DNA of 64,000 bases from Ignavibacteriales bacterium (lineage in GTDB: Bacteria > Bacteroidota > Ignavibacteria > Ignavibacteriales > Melioribacteraceae): assembly GCA_026390795.1 (NCBI GenBank), contig JAPLFG010000003.1, positions 868,001 to 932,000 of the forward strand, written 5' to 3'. Under the pieces are notes generated by a model. It saw only the letters and a program-made list of their open reading frames with translations, made no database searches and was not told the origin of the DNA. Of this stretch, positions 40,429 to 49,665 are shown piece by piece (position 1 is the stretch's first letter; every line of letters begins with the position of its first letter). Both the position numbers and the translations under genes were made by a program.

Positions 40429-40788
40429 TTGAAGCAATAAAAGTAATCTTTTTTCAGTAAGTAATTTTTAAGAGAGCAATTATATTTGCAATACTAAAAG
40501 CGGCATTATTGCCGCTTTTTAAAATTTAGTCCTCTAAATAAATTGTCTTGCCGCACCCATAAGTTGAACTTTCTCTTTAATAATTTGTTTTGGTAATAGA
40601 CGATCAAATTATTGATTCTATTAAATATGATAAATTTTCAAAGATATAATTCTCCACTGCAAGAGACCGGGAACAACGTCTCTATCTCTTCTATAACTTT
40701 CTGCGGACTTTCCAATACCTGTTGTTGTTGCTAATCCCTTTCTAGTATTTCATCCGAAATTAATTTTTAACAAATTGATATAATTATT
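40429..40788. other. 360-base intergenic region before cysE
   Basis: Apart from the terminator at 40496-40520, I find no gene, repeat or recognisable riboswitch. The rest is AT-rich and presumably holds the cysE-cysK promoter. Confidence 0.5.
40496..40520 (+). terminator. Terminator after the TM2 gene
   Basis: AAAAGCGGCA / TGCCGCTTTT with a 4-base TTAT loop, ending in T5. A perfect 10-bp stem. Confidence 0.85.
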
Positions 40789-41652
40789 ATGAAACAAGAA
40801 CGAAGTAAATCCACTTTATTTTATGATTTTGCAACTACATTACTTGATAAACGGCAATCACATTCATGTACTTCATCTCTGAAGACAGAAGCAATCGATT
40901 TTCTTGAAGAACTTATTGATTTTCTTTTTTCACATTTTTCAAACAAAATATATTATACTCAAGAAGATGTTCTGGCAAAACTGCAGCTTCTTGAAAGAAA
41001 TTTGGTAAGCCTGCTTAAGAATCTAAATTCTCATTTTACTGAAGATGCCGCTTCTATTGCAAAAGAATTTACTCTCCAAATACCCATTATTCATGATAGA
41101 TTATGGGCAGATGCCGAGGCAATTTATCAAGGTGATCCCGCAGCAGAGAGCGTTGATGAGGTAATATTAGCTTATCCCGGATTTATGGCTATCTGCATCT
41201 ATAGAATTGCTCACGAGCTTTATAAGCTAAACTTACCAATCATTCCAAGAATACTGACCGAACATGCACATGAAAAAACCGGAATTGATATTCATCCCGG
41301 TGCTAAAATCGGTTCACCGTTTTTTATAGATCATGGAACCGGAATAGTAATCGGCGAAACTTCGGAGATCGGAAAGAACGTAAAAATATATCAAGGTGTT
41401 ACACTTGGCGCATTGAGCGTTGATAAATCACTTTCCCAAACAAAACGTCATCCGACTATTCATGATGATGTGATTATTTATTCTCAAGCTGTTATTCTTG
41501 GCGGAAAAACTGTAATCGGTGAAAAGAGCGTAATCGGCGGAAATGCATGGATAACTCAAAGCATTCCGGCAAATTCTATTGTTTATAATAAAAGTGAAGT
41601 GCGTGTTCGAAGTAACCAGGATTTTGAAGACACAATTGATTTCATAATCTAA
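40789..41652 (+). CDS. cysE: Serine O-acetyltransferase
   Basis: A 287-residue enzyme making O-acetylserine from serine and acetyl-CoA. An N-terminal helical region (about 1-140) is followed by hexapeptide-repeat left-handed helix: IDIHPGAKIGSPFFIDHGTG, VVIGETSEIGKNVKIYQG-type turns, with the catalytic His in the DHGTG block, and a C-terminal tail. It is 12 bp upstream of cysK, so the two steps of cysteine synthesis are one operon. Confidence 0.93.
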   Translation: MKQERSKSTLFYDFATTLLDKRQSHSCTSSLKTEAIDFLEELIDFLFSHFSNKIYYTQEDVLAKLQLLERNLVSLLKNLNSHFTEDAASIAKEFTLQIPIIHDRLWADAEAIYQGDPAAESVDEVILAYPGFMAICIYRIAHELYKLNLPIIPRILTEHAHEKTGIDIHPGAKIGSPFFIDHGTGIVIGETSEIGKNVKIYQGVTLGALSVDKSLSQTKRHPTIHDDVIIYSQAVILGGKTVIGEKSVIGGNAWITQSIPANSIVYNKSEVRVRSNQDFEDTIDFII

Positions 41653-41664
41653 AGGATAAACAAA

Positions 41665-42576
41665 ATGAAAGCATTTAATATATTACAGACCATCGGCAAT
41701 ACACCGCATGTCAAAATCAATAACCTTTTTGGAAATAAAAATGAAATCTGGATGAAACTCGAAAAAGCGAATCCCGGTGGAAGCATCAAAGATAGAATTG
41801 CACTGTCAATGATTGAAGACGCTGAGAAGAAAGGAATTCTTAAACCGGATAGTATAATTGTAGAACCAACGTCCGGCAATACGGGCATTGGTTTGGCGAT
41901 GGTTGCCGCAGTTAAGAAATATGAGTTAATTCTTATTATGCCGGAATCAATGTCGATAGAAAGAAGAAAAATAATGACCGCTTACGGCGCTAAACTGGAA
42001 TTAACTCCGCGCGAACTTGGCATGAAAGGAGCAATTGCAAAAGCAAATGAGTATGCCGCAAATAATCCAAAAGTTTGGATTCCCCAGCAATTTGAAAATC
42101 AAGCAAATGTTGAAGTACATATACGAACTACTGCTCAAGAAATTTTAAATGATTTTCCAGAGGGATTTGATTATTTAATAACCGGAGTTGGAACCGGCGG
42201 ACACATTACAGGAGTATCAAAAATTCTAAAAGCAAAATTTCCAAAACTAAAAGTCATTGCAGTTGAACCTTCGGCCTCACCGGTGCTCTCGGGCGGACAA
42301 CCGGGACCGCATCCATTACAAGGTCTTGGTGCCGGGTTTATTCCTAAAATTCTTGATACATCATTGATAGATGAAGTAATAACGATTACGAAAGAAGAAG
42401 CGTATGAGTTTATACAAAGAGCCGCGAAAGAAGAAGCTTTGTTTGTTGGAATTTCCACCGGCGCTGCATTAGCTGCAGTTTCAAAAAAATTGCGTTCGCT
42501 CAGTGAAGGGGAAAAAATCCTTACATTCAATTATGATACAGGCGAAAGATATCTTTCAGTAGAGGGTTTATTCTAA
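41665..42576 (+). CDS. cysK: Cysteine synthase A (O-acetylserine sulfhydrylase)
   Basis: A 303-residue PLP enzyme: PLP Lys in [15 protein letters not shown], substrate loop [10 protein letters not shown], phosphate loop [11 protein letters not shown] and C-terminal [10 protein letters not shown]. It exchanges the acetyl of O-acetylserine for sulfide to make cysteine. It lies directly after cysE, and CysK-CysE complex formation is known in the family. Confidence 0.95.
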   Translation: MKAFNILQTIGNTPHVKINNLFGNKNEIWMKLEKANPGGSIKDRIALSMIEDAEKKGILKPDSIIVEPTSGNTGIGLAMVAAVKKYELILIMPESMSIERRKIMTAYGAKLELTPRELGMKGAIAKANEYAANNPKVWIPQQFENQANVEVHIRTTAQEILNDFPEGFDYLITGVGTGGHITGVSKILKAKFPKLKVIAVEPSASPVLSGGQPGPHPLQGLGAGFIPKILDTSLIDEVITITKEEAYEFIQRAAKEEALFVGISTGAALAAVSKKLRSLSEGEKILTFNYDTGERYLSVEGLF

Positions 42577-42582
42577 GGCTTT

Positions 42583-42616
42583 CATATTCTTGATCTTGCT
42601 CATGCTCTTAATCCTA
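42583..42616 (-). repeat. AGAGCAAGA-type short repeat near marC end
   Basis: The minus strand reads GGATTAAGAGCATGAGCAAG followed by ATCAAGAATATGAA; a related stretch lies at 44745-44775. Confidence 0.5.
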
Positions 42617-42662
42617 CTTCGCGGGTATGAACGAGATCGGGAGTACTGACTTTTCCGGTTCA

Positions 42663-43301
42663 TCATTTAACAAGAAACATTTCTCTTACCAAAGGAGTTA
42701 ATCCGCCAAACATCAATTCGACGGCAATCATCATAACTATTAATCCCATAATTCGCATAAACACTTTGTTGCCGCTATGGCCAAGCACCGAGAGAATTTT
42801 TCTACTGCTTACAAGCATAAGGAAAGTTATAAGAAGAACAACAATCACAACAGAAAACAGAATAGCTTTCTCGGTCAAATTTCTTGCATCGCTAAAAAGA
42901 ACTATTGTTACGGTTATTGTTCCGGGACCGCAAATCATTGGAATGCCAAGCGGTGTAATCGCAAAATCGTTCATGAATTCAGAATGGTTTCCTTCTTCCT
43001 CTTTTGTACTTTTTATTTTGGCGTTCAACATATCATAGCCGGACATAAAGAAAAGTACTCCGCCTACGATCTTTAATCCGTTAATAGAGATGTGGAAAAA
43101 ATCGAAGATAAAATTTCCGGCAAATGCAAATATTACAATAATGGTAAATGCGGTGGCAACGCCCTTGAGAGCAATCTTTCTTACTTCACCGGATGACATC
43201 TCTGCAGTAAGTGTGCTGAATAACGGAATCACTCCAAACGGGGTTACCATTGTAAATAGTGAAGTGAAAGCAAGTAAACTAAATTGAAAAATTCTATCCA
43301 T
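42663..43301 (-). CDS. MarC-family integral membrane protein
   Basis: A 212-residue protein with six hydrophobic helices and MarC features: LFTMVTPFGVIPLFSTLT near the N-terminus, FMSGYDMLNAKI and PLGIPMICGPGTI in the middle, and a final VMMIAVELMF helix. MarC proteins were once linked to multiple antibiotic resistance but their role is unsettled. The start overlaps the end of the decarboxylase gene by 8 bp, so the pair is translated together. Confidence 0.9.
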   Translation of the reverse strand: MDRIFQFSLLAFTSLFTMVTPFGVIPLFSTLTAEMSSGEVRKIALKGVATAFTIIVIFAFAGNFIFDFFHISINGLKIVGGVLFFMSGYDMLNAKIKSTKEEEGNHSEFMNDFAITPLGIPMICGPGTITVTIVLFSDARNLTEKAILFSVVIVVLLITFLMLVSSRKILSVLGHSGNKVFMRIMGLIVMMIAVELMFGGLTPLVREMFLVK

Positions 43302-44757
43302 CGGATTTTTCCTTCAACAATATTTTATTTAGTTCTTCATGAATCACTTTCCACGCAAGCTCAACATGTTTTTCTTCTGTCCTTAATCCCGATATTACCA
43401 AACGAATTGTGAATTTGCGGTTTAATTTTGTGTGAGTAAGAAAAACTTTGCCCGTTGAATTGATTGCGTTCATTAGTGTTTCGTTTAACTCATTTAATTT
43501 AGTTTCGTCATTTTCGTTTACTGGTTTTGCTCTAAAACAGATTGTACTGAATGGTGTTGGCGCCAACCGTTCGAATGATTGATCTACATCAATCCATTTT
43601 GCAAAAAGCTGTCCAAGACGAATGTGTTCCCGCAATCTTGATTGCAAACCTTCTACACCGAAATACCGCAGAACAAACCAAAGTTTTAATGAGCGGAATC
43701 TTCTTCCAAGCTGAATTCCGTAATCCATATAATTTTCAACAACAGAATCTTCCGCGGTTTTTAAATATTCGGCAACAAGCGAGAATGCTTCTTTAAGAAC
43801 TTCCGGTTTGCGTGTAAATAAAATGCTTAAATCAACAGGAACAAATAACCACTTGTGCGGATTCACAACAAAAGAATCCGCACGCTCAAGATCTTTGAAA
43901 TGATTATTCATTTCCGGAAGCATCGCCGTTACACCGGCATGTGCACCGTCAACATGAAGCCAGATTTTTTCACGCTCGCAAATAGTTGCGATCTCATCAA
44001 CCGGATCGACACTTGTTGTTGATGTAGTTCCGATTGTTGCTACTACACAAAAAGGTAAGAATCCATTTGCACGGTCTTCCTTAATTGCTGTTTCAAGTTC
44101 AGACGGAATCATTTTGAATTCAGAATCGACCGGAATTTTTCTAATTCCGTCTAATCCGATTCCGAGTGTGAGCGCCCCTTTATCTATTGATGAATGCGCA
44201 TGTTCCGAACAATACAATTTTAATTTAGGAGCGCCGCTCATTCCTTTCTTCCGAATATCATACTCAATTGATTCTCGCGCCGAGGCAATAGCGTGCATCG
44301 AACTTACTGAGGCGGTATCATAAATTATTCCTTTAAACTCTTTAGGCAGATTCATTAATTCACGAAACCAACTCAAAACAGTTTCTTCAAGTTCGGTAGA
44401 TGCGGGTGCGGATTTCCAGACCATGCCATTAACATTAAATGCCGCGCTCAGAAGTTCGGCGAGTATTCCCGGTCCGCTGGCGGAGGAATTAAAATATGCC
44501 ATAAAGTTCGGGTGCTGCCAATGAGTCGTGCCGGGTAAAATTATTTTATCAACATCGGCTATAATTTTATTTATATCTTCACCACTTTTAGGTGCGCTGA
44601 CGGGCAAATGAGATTTAATCTCTCCCGGTTTAATGTTTGGCAGCACAGGAAATGATCCGACATTTTCAAGATAATTGGCAACCCAATCAATTAATTCGTA
44701 GCCATACTTTTTAAATTCTTCCGCTGGCATATCGCCAAAACTCTTGCTCTTGCTCAT
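43294..44757 (-). CDS. PLP-dependent group II amino-acid decarboxylase (aromatic type)
   Basis: A 487-residue group II decarboxylase with the PLP Lys in SFVVNPHKWLFVPVD, VDGAHAGVTAMLPE and the N-terminal HWQHPNFMAYFNSSASGPGI. These match the tyrosine/tryptophan/DOPA decarboxylase branch, which makes aromatic amines and CO2. The substrate cannot be told from the sequence. The first nine residues (MSKSKSFGD) are unlike the family, which usually begins near the next Met (MPAEEFKKYGYEL), so translation could also start at 44730; the upstream part is AGAGCAAG-repeat sequence. Confidence 0.88.
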   Translation of the reverse strand: MSKSKSFGDMPAEEFKKYGYELIDWVANYLENVGSFPVLPNIKPGEIKSHLPVSAPKSGEDINKIIADVDKIILPGTTHWQHPNFMAYFNSSASGPGILAELLSAAFNVNGMVWKSAPASTELEETVLSWFRELMNLPKEFKGIIYDTASVSSMHAIASARESIEYDIRKKGMSGAPKLKLYCSEHAHSSIDKGALTLGIGLDGIRKIPVDSEFKMIPSELETAIKEDRANGFLPFCVVATIGTTSTTSVDPVDEIATICEREKIWLHVDGAHAGVTAMLPEMNNHFKDLERADSFVVNPHKWLFVPVDLSILFTRKPEVLKEAFSLVAEYLKTAEDSVVENYMDYGIQLGRRFRSLKLWFVLRYFGVEGLQSRLREHIRLGQLFAKWIDVDQSFERLAPTPFSTICFRAKPVNENDETKLNELNETLMNAINSTGKVFLTHTKLNRKFTIRLVISGLRTEEKHVELAWKVIHEELNKILLKEKSDG

Positions 44758-44775
44758 GATCTTGCTCTTATCCTT
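44745..44775 (-). repeat. AGAGCAAGA-type repeat overlapping decarboxylase start
   Basis: The minus strand has AAGAGCAAGATCATGAGCAA then GAGCAAGAG, partly tandem, and contributes the MSKSKS codons. Related to 42583-42616. Confidence 0.5.
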
Positions 44776-45617
44776 TAGTAATTATTAAGTTCATTTAACC
44801 AATTAGAGACTATTCTTGCAAGCTCAATTCGTTTGTCTGCTAATGAATATCCCGTTTCCAGAATATAGTCCTTAACATTTTTTGCATTATTTGTTTTCAA
44901 AGAATTAATTAACGGTTGATGATGGATTTCCAGCGGTGTAGTCGAATCATTTTTTGCGCCGATGATTAATAAATTTTTCTCTTTCAATTTTTCAATGTGA
45001 TTTAAAAGATTCCATTCGTTTTTGTAAGTGATCAATTCATTAAGAAGGATTTCGGATGAATCGCATTTTACAAAATCCATTGAGGGTCTCAGATGCTGTG
45101 CGCTGAATTCATAAACCGGTTTGTTAGATTCGATAAGTCCGCCAAACAATCCCGCATTAAACCCCGCAAGCGAAGCGGCATATTTTATTTCGTCAAACTG
45201 AATTGAATTGTACAACGCAGCGAATCCGCCCATGCTGTGTCCCATCAAAATTATTTTATCCGGGTCATTACCGAATTTTTCTTGCGCATAATCACTCTCC
45301 ATAAAATTTATTGAATTCGGGACATCCTCAACTAAATTTTTCCAGAGGTAATCTCCGCCGCTTCCCAAACATCCTCTATAATGAAACACCAGCACATTAA
45401 AACCTTGCCTCTGAAAAACATGCGCGAGATCGTAACTTACTTCATATCCGGGAAACCCATGCAAAAGTATAATTACAGGATGCTGCCCGGCACCGGCTGA
45501 ACGAAACATTGTTCCCAAAAGTTTGGATCCGTAACTTTCAAATACAACCGGTAATGTAGAAGCCGGATAATCCGGATCATAAAATTGGTCTTCAATTACC
45601 GGATCGAAATTAGACAT
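44775..45617 (-). CDS. Alpha/beta hydrolase
   Basis: A 280-residue serine hydrolase with oxyanion loop ILLHGFPGYEVSYDL, nucleophile in ILMGHSMGGFAAL (G-H-S-M-G-G) and a late Asp near residue 226 (GAKNDSTTPLEI). The HFPG/HYRG features recall acyl-peptidase-like or esterase-like cytosolic hydrolases. There is no signal peptide. It is 18 bp upstream of the decarboxylase gene. Substrate unknown. Confidence 0.85.
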   Translation of the reverse strand: MSNFDPVIEDQFYDPDYPASTLPVVFESYGSKLLGTMFRSAGAGQHPVIILLHGFPGYEVSYDLAHVFQRQGFNVLVFHYRGCLGSGGDYLWKNLVEDVPNSINFMESDYAQEKFGNDPDKIILMGHSMGGFAALYNSIQFDEIKYAASLAGFNAGLFGGLIESNKPVYEFSAQHLRPSMDFVKCDSSEILLNELITYKNEWNLLNHIEKLKEKNLLIIGAKNDSTTPLEIHHQPLINSLKTNNAKNVKDYILETGYSLADKRIELARIVSNWLNELNNY

Positions 45618-45765
45618 TACTCATTCCTATTGAGTTCTCATTTTGCAATTAAAGATAAGAAGAAAAAGATTTGTCTGAAATTGTTATCGCTTCTCTTCAT
45701 TATTTTTAATTGCCAGCCTCATTTCTTATCTTTGCCGAACATTTTACTAACAAAAAAATATTCTA

Positions 45766-47451
45766 ATGAGATTAAGTAAATCGTTTATACCGACATTAAA
45801 AGAAGTGCCGAATGACGCTGTAATTCCAAGCCACATTTTAATGATACGTGCGGGATTAGTGCGGCAAGTTTCAGCGGGAATTTATACCTGGCTTCCGCTT
45901 GGATACAAAGTGCTAAGAAAAATTATGGATATCATCCGCGAGGAGATGAACGCGATCGGCGGACAGGAATTTCATTTTCCGGGTTTGAACCCGAAAGAGA
46001 TTTGGGAACAGACCGGGCGCGTTGAAGCGTTCGGCGATATTCTTTTTCAAATAAAAAACCGGGAATACGTTTTAGCACCGACACATGAAGAAATTGTAGC
46101 TTTTCATGCAAAAGGTTCTATCGTTTCATATAAAGATATGCCGCAAATTTGGTATCAGATTCAAACCAAGTTTAGAAATGAACCGCGCCCTCGCAGCGGC
46201 GTAATACGCGGAAGACAATTTATAATGAAAGACGCGTACACCCTTGATAAAGACACAGCCGGATTGGATGTTGGTTATGCACTTCATGATAAAGCATACC
46301 GATCAATTTTTGACAGATGCGGAATAAAATATTTTATTGTCGGAGCTTCGAGCGGCGCAATGGGCGGAAGCAAATCGGAAGAATTTATGGTTAAGAGTTC
46401 TGCCGGAGAAGATACTGTTGCGTACTGCGAAAAATGCGGTTATGCCGCTAATGCAGAAGTTGCTGAATCGGTTGCTATAAGTGCAATACATCACGCCGAT
46501 AGTAAATCAGTTTATGAAATTTCTACACCGGATGTAAAATCAATTGACGAGCTTTGTACATTTTTAAAACTTGGAGAGCACGAAACTGCAAAATCAAGGA
46601 TCTATATTAATGACGGTCAGCCTGTGCTTGTATTGATGCTCGGCAACGATGAAGTGAATGAAACAAAACTTACTTCTGTTCTTGGAGGCGTAGTTCGTCC
46701 GGCTCATCCAGATGAATTGAAAGAAATTACCGGCGCCGATGCAGGCTCGATTGGACCGATTAATTTTCCTCACCGGACGATTGCTGATAATCTTTTAAAA
46801 GACGGAAACAATCTTTACAGCGGTGCGAACAAAAATGATTATCACGTTGGCGGTTTAGATTTAAAACGCGACGCACCTAAAATTGAATATTTTGATTTAC
46901 GTACTGCCGAAAACGGTGAAAAATGTATTCGCTGCGGTTCAACACTCGAAGTTTTCAAAGCAATCGAGCTGGGACATATTTTTAAACTCGGCACAAAATA
47001 TTCTGAGGCGCTTGGTGTTAATTTCTTAGATGAGAATGGAAAAGAAAAACCAATTGTTATGGGAAGCTACGGAATTGGCGTTGACCGTGTGTTTGCTTGT
47101 TTTATCGAACAAAATTTTGATGAGAAAGGAATTGTGTGGAAAGAACCCCTTAATCCTTTCGATATCCATTTGATCGGGTTGAACATGAAGAACGCTTTAG
47201 TATCCGAAGCATGCGAACGTCTTTATATTGATTTGATTGCCGACGGTTACGAAGTTCTATTCGATGACCGTTTGGATGCAAGTGCGGGTTTTAAATTTAA
47301 TGATGCGGATTTACTAGGTATGCCAGTTCAGGTTATTGTTGGCGAGAAAAATCTGAAAGACGGAAAAGTTGAGTTTAAAAATAGAAAGTCCGGACAGAAA
47401 AAAGTTGTTGAACTGGACAAACTGTTAGATCAGCTTCAAGAACCGTTTTAG
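45766..47451 (+). CDS. proS: Prolyl-tRNA synthetase, bacterial type
   Basis: A 561-residue class II synthetase: motif 1 region PLGYKVLRKIMDIIREEMN, motif 2 TKFRNEPRPRSGVIRGR, the bacterial-type editing insertion (about 225-380), motif 3 GSYGIGVDRVFACFIEQ and a C-terminal anticodon-binding domain (about 460-560). It charges tRNA-Pro. The insertion domain clears Ala-tRNA-Pro. The YbaK-like protein encoded at 51612 would clear Cys-tRNA-Pro. The gene begins directly at the ATG at 45766 with no strong ribosome site. Confidence 0.95.
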   Translation: MRLSKSFIPTLKEVPNDAVIPSHILMIRAGLVRQVSAGIYTWLPLGYKVLRKIMDIIREEMNAIGGQEFHFPGLNPKEIWEQTGRVEAFGDILFQIKNREYVLAPTHEEIVAFHAKGSIVSYKDMPQIWYQIQTKFRNEPRPRSGVIRGRQFIMKDAYTLDKDTAGLDVGYALHDKAYRSIFDRCGIKYFIVGASSGAMGGSKSEEFMVKSSAGEDTVAYCEKCGYAANAEVAESVAISAIHHADSKSVYEISTPDVKSIDELCTFLKLGEHETAKSRIYINDGQPVLVLMLGNDEVNETKLTSVLGGVVRPAHPDELKEITGADAGSIGPINFPHRTIADNLLKDGNNLYSGANKNDYHVGGLDLKRDAPKIEYFDLRTAENGEKCIRCGSTLEVFKAIELGHIFKLGTKYSEALGVNFLDENGKEKPIVMGSYGIGVDRVFACFIEQNFDEKGIVWKEPLNPFDIHLIGLNMKNALVSEACERLYIDLIADGYEVLFDDRLDASAGFKFNDADLLGMPVQVIVGEKNLKDGKVEFKNRKSGQKKVVELDKLLDQLQEPF

Positions 47452-47500
47452 TAATGACTACCTGGTGAAGGAAGTAAAGTAATTTTTAATTGGTTATCGT

Positions 47501-47528
47501 TGTCACCCCGAACTTGTTTCGAGGTCTT
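47501..47528 (+). repeat. Dispersed repeat copy (GTCACCCCGA type)
   Basis: TGTCACCCCGAACTTGTTTC followed by GAGGTCTT, a variant of the GTCAT...GAG family, in the proS-rsmI gap. Confidence 0.5.
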
Positions 47529-47555
47529 TAGTTTCAAAGATTATTATATCTAAAA

Positions 47556-48242
47556 ATGACTAATAATTTAAAAACACTTTATATTGTTTCCACACCAATC
47601 GGCAATTACGAAGATATTACACTCCGTGCACTGAGTACACTTAACTCAGTTGATTTTATTATCTGTGAAGAATTCAAAGAAGCGCGACGGCTTTTATCTC
47701 ATTTCAAAATTGAAAAAGAACTTCTCTCACTTAACGAACATAACCAGGAAGAATCTTCACGAGAGCTATTTGAGAAAATTTCTTCCGGTAAATCCGCTGC
47801 ATTAATTTCAGATTGCGGCACTCCCCTTTTTTCTGATCCGGGACATCTTCTTGTACAGATGTGCATTGCTGCCAAAATTGATATAATTCCGGTACCGGGA
47901 GCGAGTTCACTTTTACCTGCTCTCGTAGGTTCCGGCTTTAATCTTGATAAATTTTATTATGCCGGCTGGCTTTCGCCCAAAAGCGATATTCGTAAAACGG
48001 AATTGCTGAAGTTGAAAAACGTCAGAGAGATGATTGTACTAATGGAAACCCCTTATAGATTAAAAGCAATTCTAACAGACATCTCGGAAATATTCGGCAC
48101 ATCTGTTCAAACAGTTGTTGCTTTTGATCTTACACTTCCCTCAGAAAAATTTTTCCGGGGAACGGTTTCTAGCATTCTAAAAATTGTTTCTGAAAAAAAC
48201 CTCAAAGGCGAATTTGTTTTGTTAATAAATAATAAAAAGTAA
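47556..48242 (+). CDS. RsmI-family SAM methyltransferase (short form)
   Basis: A 228-residue tetrapyrrole-methylase-fold protein with TLYIVSTPIGNYEDITLRAL, ALISDCGTPLFSDPGHLLV and PVPGASSLLPALVGSGF, as in RsmI (16S rRNA 2'-O-methyltransferase of C1402). It is about 50 residues shorter than E. coli RsmI, lacking its C-terminal extension, and the usual AEDTR site reads CEEFKEARRLL. It may be an RsmI or a related paralogue. Confidence 0.82.
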   Translation: MTNNLKTLYIVSTPIGNYEDITLRALSTLNSVDFIICEEFKEARRLLSHFKIEKELLSLNEHNQEESSRELFEKISSGKSAALISDCGTPLFSDPGHLLVQMCIAAKIDIIPVPGASSLLPALVGSGFNLDKFYYAGWLSPKSDIRKTELLKLKNVREMIVLMETPYRLKAILTDISEIFGTSVQTVVAFDLTLPSEKFFRGTVSSILKIVSEKNLKGEFVLLINNKK

Positions 48243-48254
48243 ATATGTTACGCC

Positions 48255-48704
48255 ATGAAGACCTTATTCCAAAAAGAAACATTTGATGAATTAGTCAATA
48301 GAATAAATCAACTAACTTCAAATACACAAAGACTTTGGGGAAAGATGAATGTTGATCAGATGCTCGCACATTGCTCGGCAACTGTTGAGGCGGCAACCGG
48401 TGAAAAAGATTATCCTCAGGCTTTCATCGGTAAATTGATAGGACGATTTTTCAAAACATCTTTTCTAAATGAAGTGCCTCTTAAAAGAAATGGACCGACA
48501 AATCCAGATTTTAAAATTTCAAATCCACAAAGTTTCGGAAATGAAAAAGAAAAATTACTAGGTCTAATACAATCATTTTACGAAGGCGGAGAAGCAAAAT
48601 GCACAACTAATCCGCACTCATTTTTCGGTAAGCTAAGTAAAGAGGAGTGGGCGCGCTTGATGTACAAGCATGTAGATCATCACCTGCAGCAATTTGGCGC
48701 ATAG
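48255..48704 (+). CDS. DUF1569/DinB-like protein
   Basis: A 149-residue helical protein with LWGKMNVDQMLAHCSATVEA near residue 30, NPHSFFGKLSKEEWARLMYKH near residue 115 and a final HLQQFG. This matches DUF1569, a four-helix DinB-like fold that may bind a metal through its His residues. No enzymatic role is known. It starts 12 bp after the RsmI-like gene. Confidence 0.85.
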   Translation: MKTLFQKETFDELVNRINQLTSNTQRLWGKMNVDQMLAHCSATVEAATGEKDYPQAFIGKLIGRFFKTSFLNEVPLKRNGPTNPDFKISNPQSFGNEKEKLLGLIQSFYEGGEAKCTTNPHSFFGKLSKEEWARLMYKHVDHHLQQFGA

Positions 48705-48808
48705 TATCCATTAATTATTGCTGTTGTATACGAGACTATATTTTAGTTAATTTTCCAGTATGGAACTAACGATAAAGATTTTGAGTTCCGAAGAAAGGGA
48801 GAAATATA

Positions 48809-49357
48809 ATGTTACAAGTTCAAGATGTAGATCTTACACCAAATCCTCAGGCTCTAAAGTTTGTCATAAACGAAAAATTATTGAACCGGGAAACACGCAA
48901 TTTTAAAACAAAAGTTGAAGCTCAGAACGATCCGCTTGCTAAAGGTATATTCGAAATTCCAGGTGTGGTTTCAGTTTTCTATATGGACAAGTTCATCACT
49001 ATAGAAAAAGAAGCAAAGGTTGCATGGGGCCAAATTCAGCGTCCGTTTGTTGAGTTTATCAAAAATTTTGATAAGTCATTGATACCTGCAGAAAATGTTG
49101 CCTCACAAATAAGCAGCGAAGAAGAAACCGCACTTCTAAAAAAGGTAAATGAGATTTTAGATCAGCGTGTTCGCCCGGCACTCGCTGGCGACGGCGGTGG
49201 ACTTGAGGTTACCGGCATGGAGGGATTAACTCTCAAGATTCGTTACCAAGGGGCTTGCGGCAGCTGTCCTAGCTCAATTAGAGGCACCCTGGTAGCTATT
49301 GAGAATCTATTGAGGCGTGAAATAAACCCAGCTATTGAGGTGGTTTCAGCCGATTAA
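48809..49357 (+). CDS. nfuA: NfuA-type iron-sulfur cluster carrier
   Basis: A 182-residue protein with an N-terminal Nfu_N domain (about 8-95: TPNPQALKFVINEKLL and GIFEIPGVVSVF) and a C-terminal NifU domain (about 110-180: VRPALAGDGGGLEVTGMEGL and the cluster Cys pair in GACGSCPSS). It carries 4Fe-4S clusters to target enzymes, many of which are needed in this organism (radical SAM, aldehyde oxidoreductase). GAAAGGGAG precedes the ATG, and a terminator follows. Confidence 0.92.
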   Translation: MLQVQDVDLTPNPQALKFVINEKLLNRETRNFKTKVEAQNDPLAKGIFEIPGVVSVFYMDKFITIEKEAKVAWGQIQRPFVEFIKNFDKSLIPAENVASQISSEEETALLKKVNEILDQRVRPALAGDGGGLEVTGMEGLTLKIRYQGACGSCPSSIRGTLVAIENLLRREINPAIEVVSAD

Positions 49358-49380
49358 CAGAGTTATCAGTTTAAAACTAA

Positions 49381-49406
49381 AAATCCCGCCTTAAGCGGGA
49401 TTTTTT
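49381..49406. terminator. Bidirectional terminator between nfuA and the small protein gene
   Basis: AAATCCCGC / GCGGGATTT, nine pairs with a short CTTAA loop, T-run on the plus side (49401-49406) and A-run on the other. Confidence 0.85.
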
Positions 49407-49423
49407 GTCTGTAGCAACAAATT

Positions 49424-49585
49424 TTATTTAAGTGTTGTTACTTTGCTAATGTCGTCTAGCTTTACAAACTTCTCTTGAAATTTATAGCTGTTGCCGGATT
49501 TAACTGTTTTAATAAACTTGACATTAACAACTGTTGATTTTACTTTGCCTTTTGCCTTGTCACCAAACGATTGGGTTTTTGCCAT
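49424..49585 (-). CDS. Small basic protein, DUF4295-like
   Basis: A 53-residue, Lys-rich protein beginning MAKTQSFGDKAKGKV and ending SKVTTLK, with the core VKFIKTVKSGNSYKF then QEKFVKL. The N-terminal MAK and the KxVKSxxxYxFxEKxV pattern resemble DUF4295, a roughly 50-residue family found with ribosomal genes in Bacteroidota. GGGAG lies eight bases before the ATG and a bidirectional terminator follows its stop. The family call is from pattern only. Confidence 0.75.
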   Translation of the reverse strand: MAKTQSFGDKAKGKVKSTVVNVKFIKTVKSGNSYKFQEKFVKLDDISKVTTLK

Positions 49586-49665
49586 GGCGTTTCTCCCTTA
49601 ATTTTGATAGCAAACTTAAGAAAAATCTTCCAATATTAAAAACCACGCAATCCTAATCAGAATTA

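Noticed and set aside
40521-40788. T-box or SAM riboswitch before cysE
   Set aside because: No antiterminator/terminator pair or conserved T-box sequence could be found by eye.
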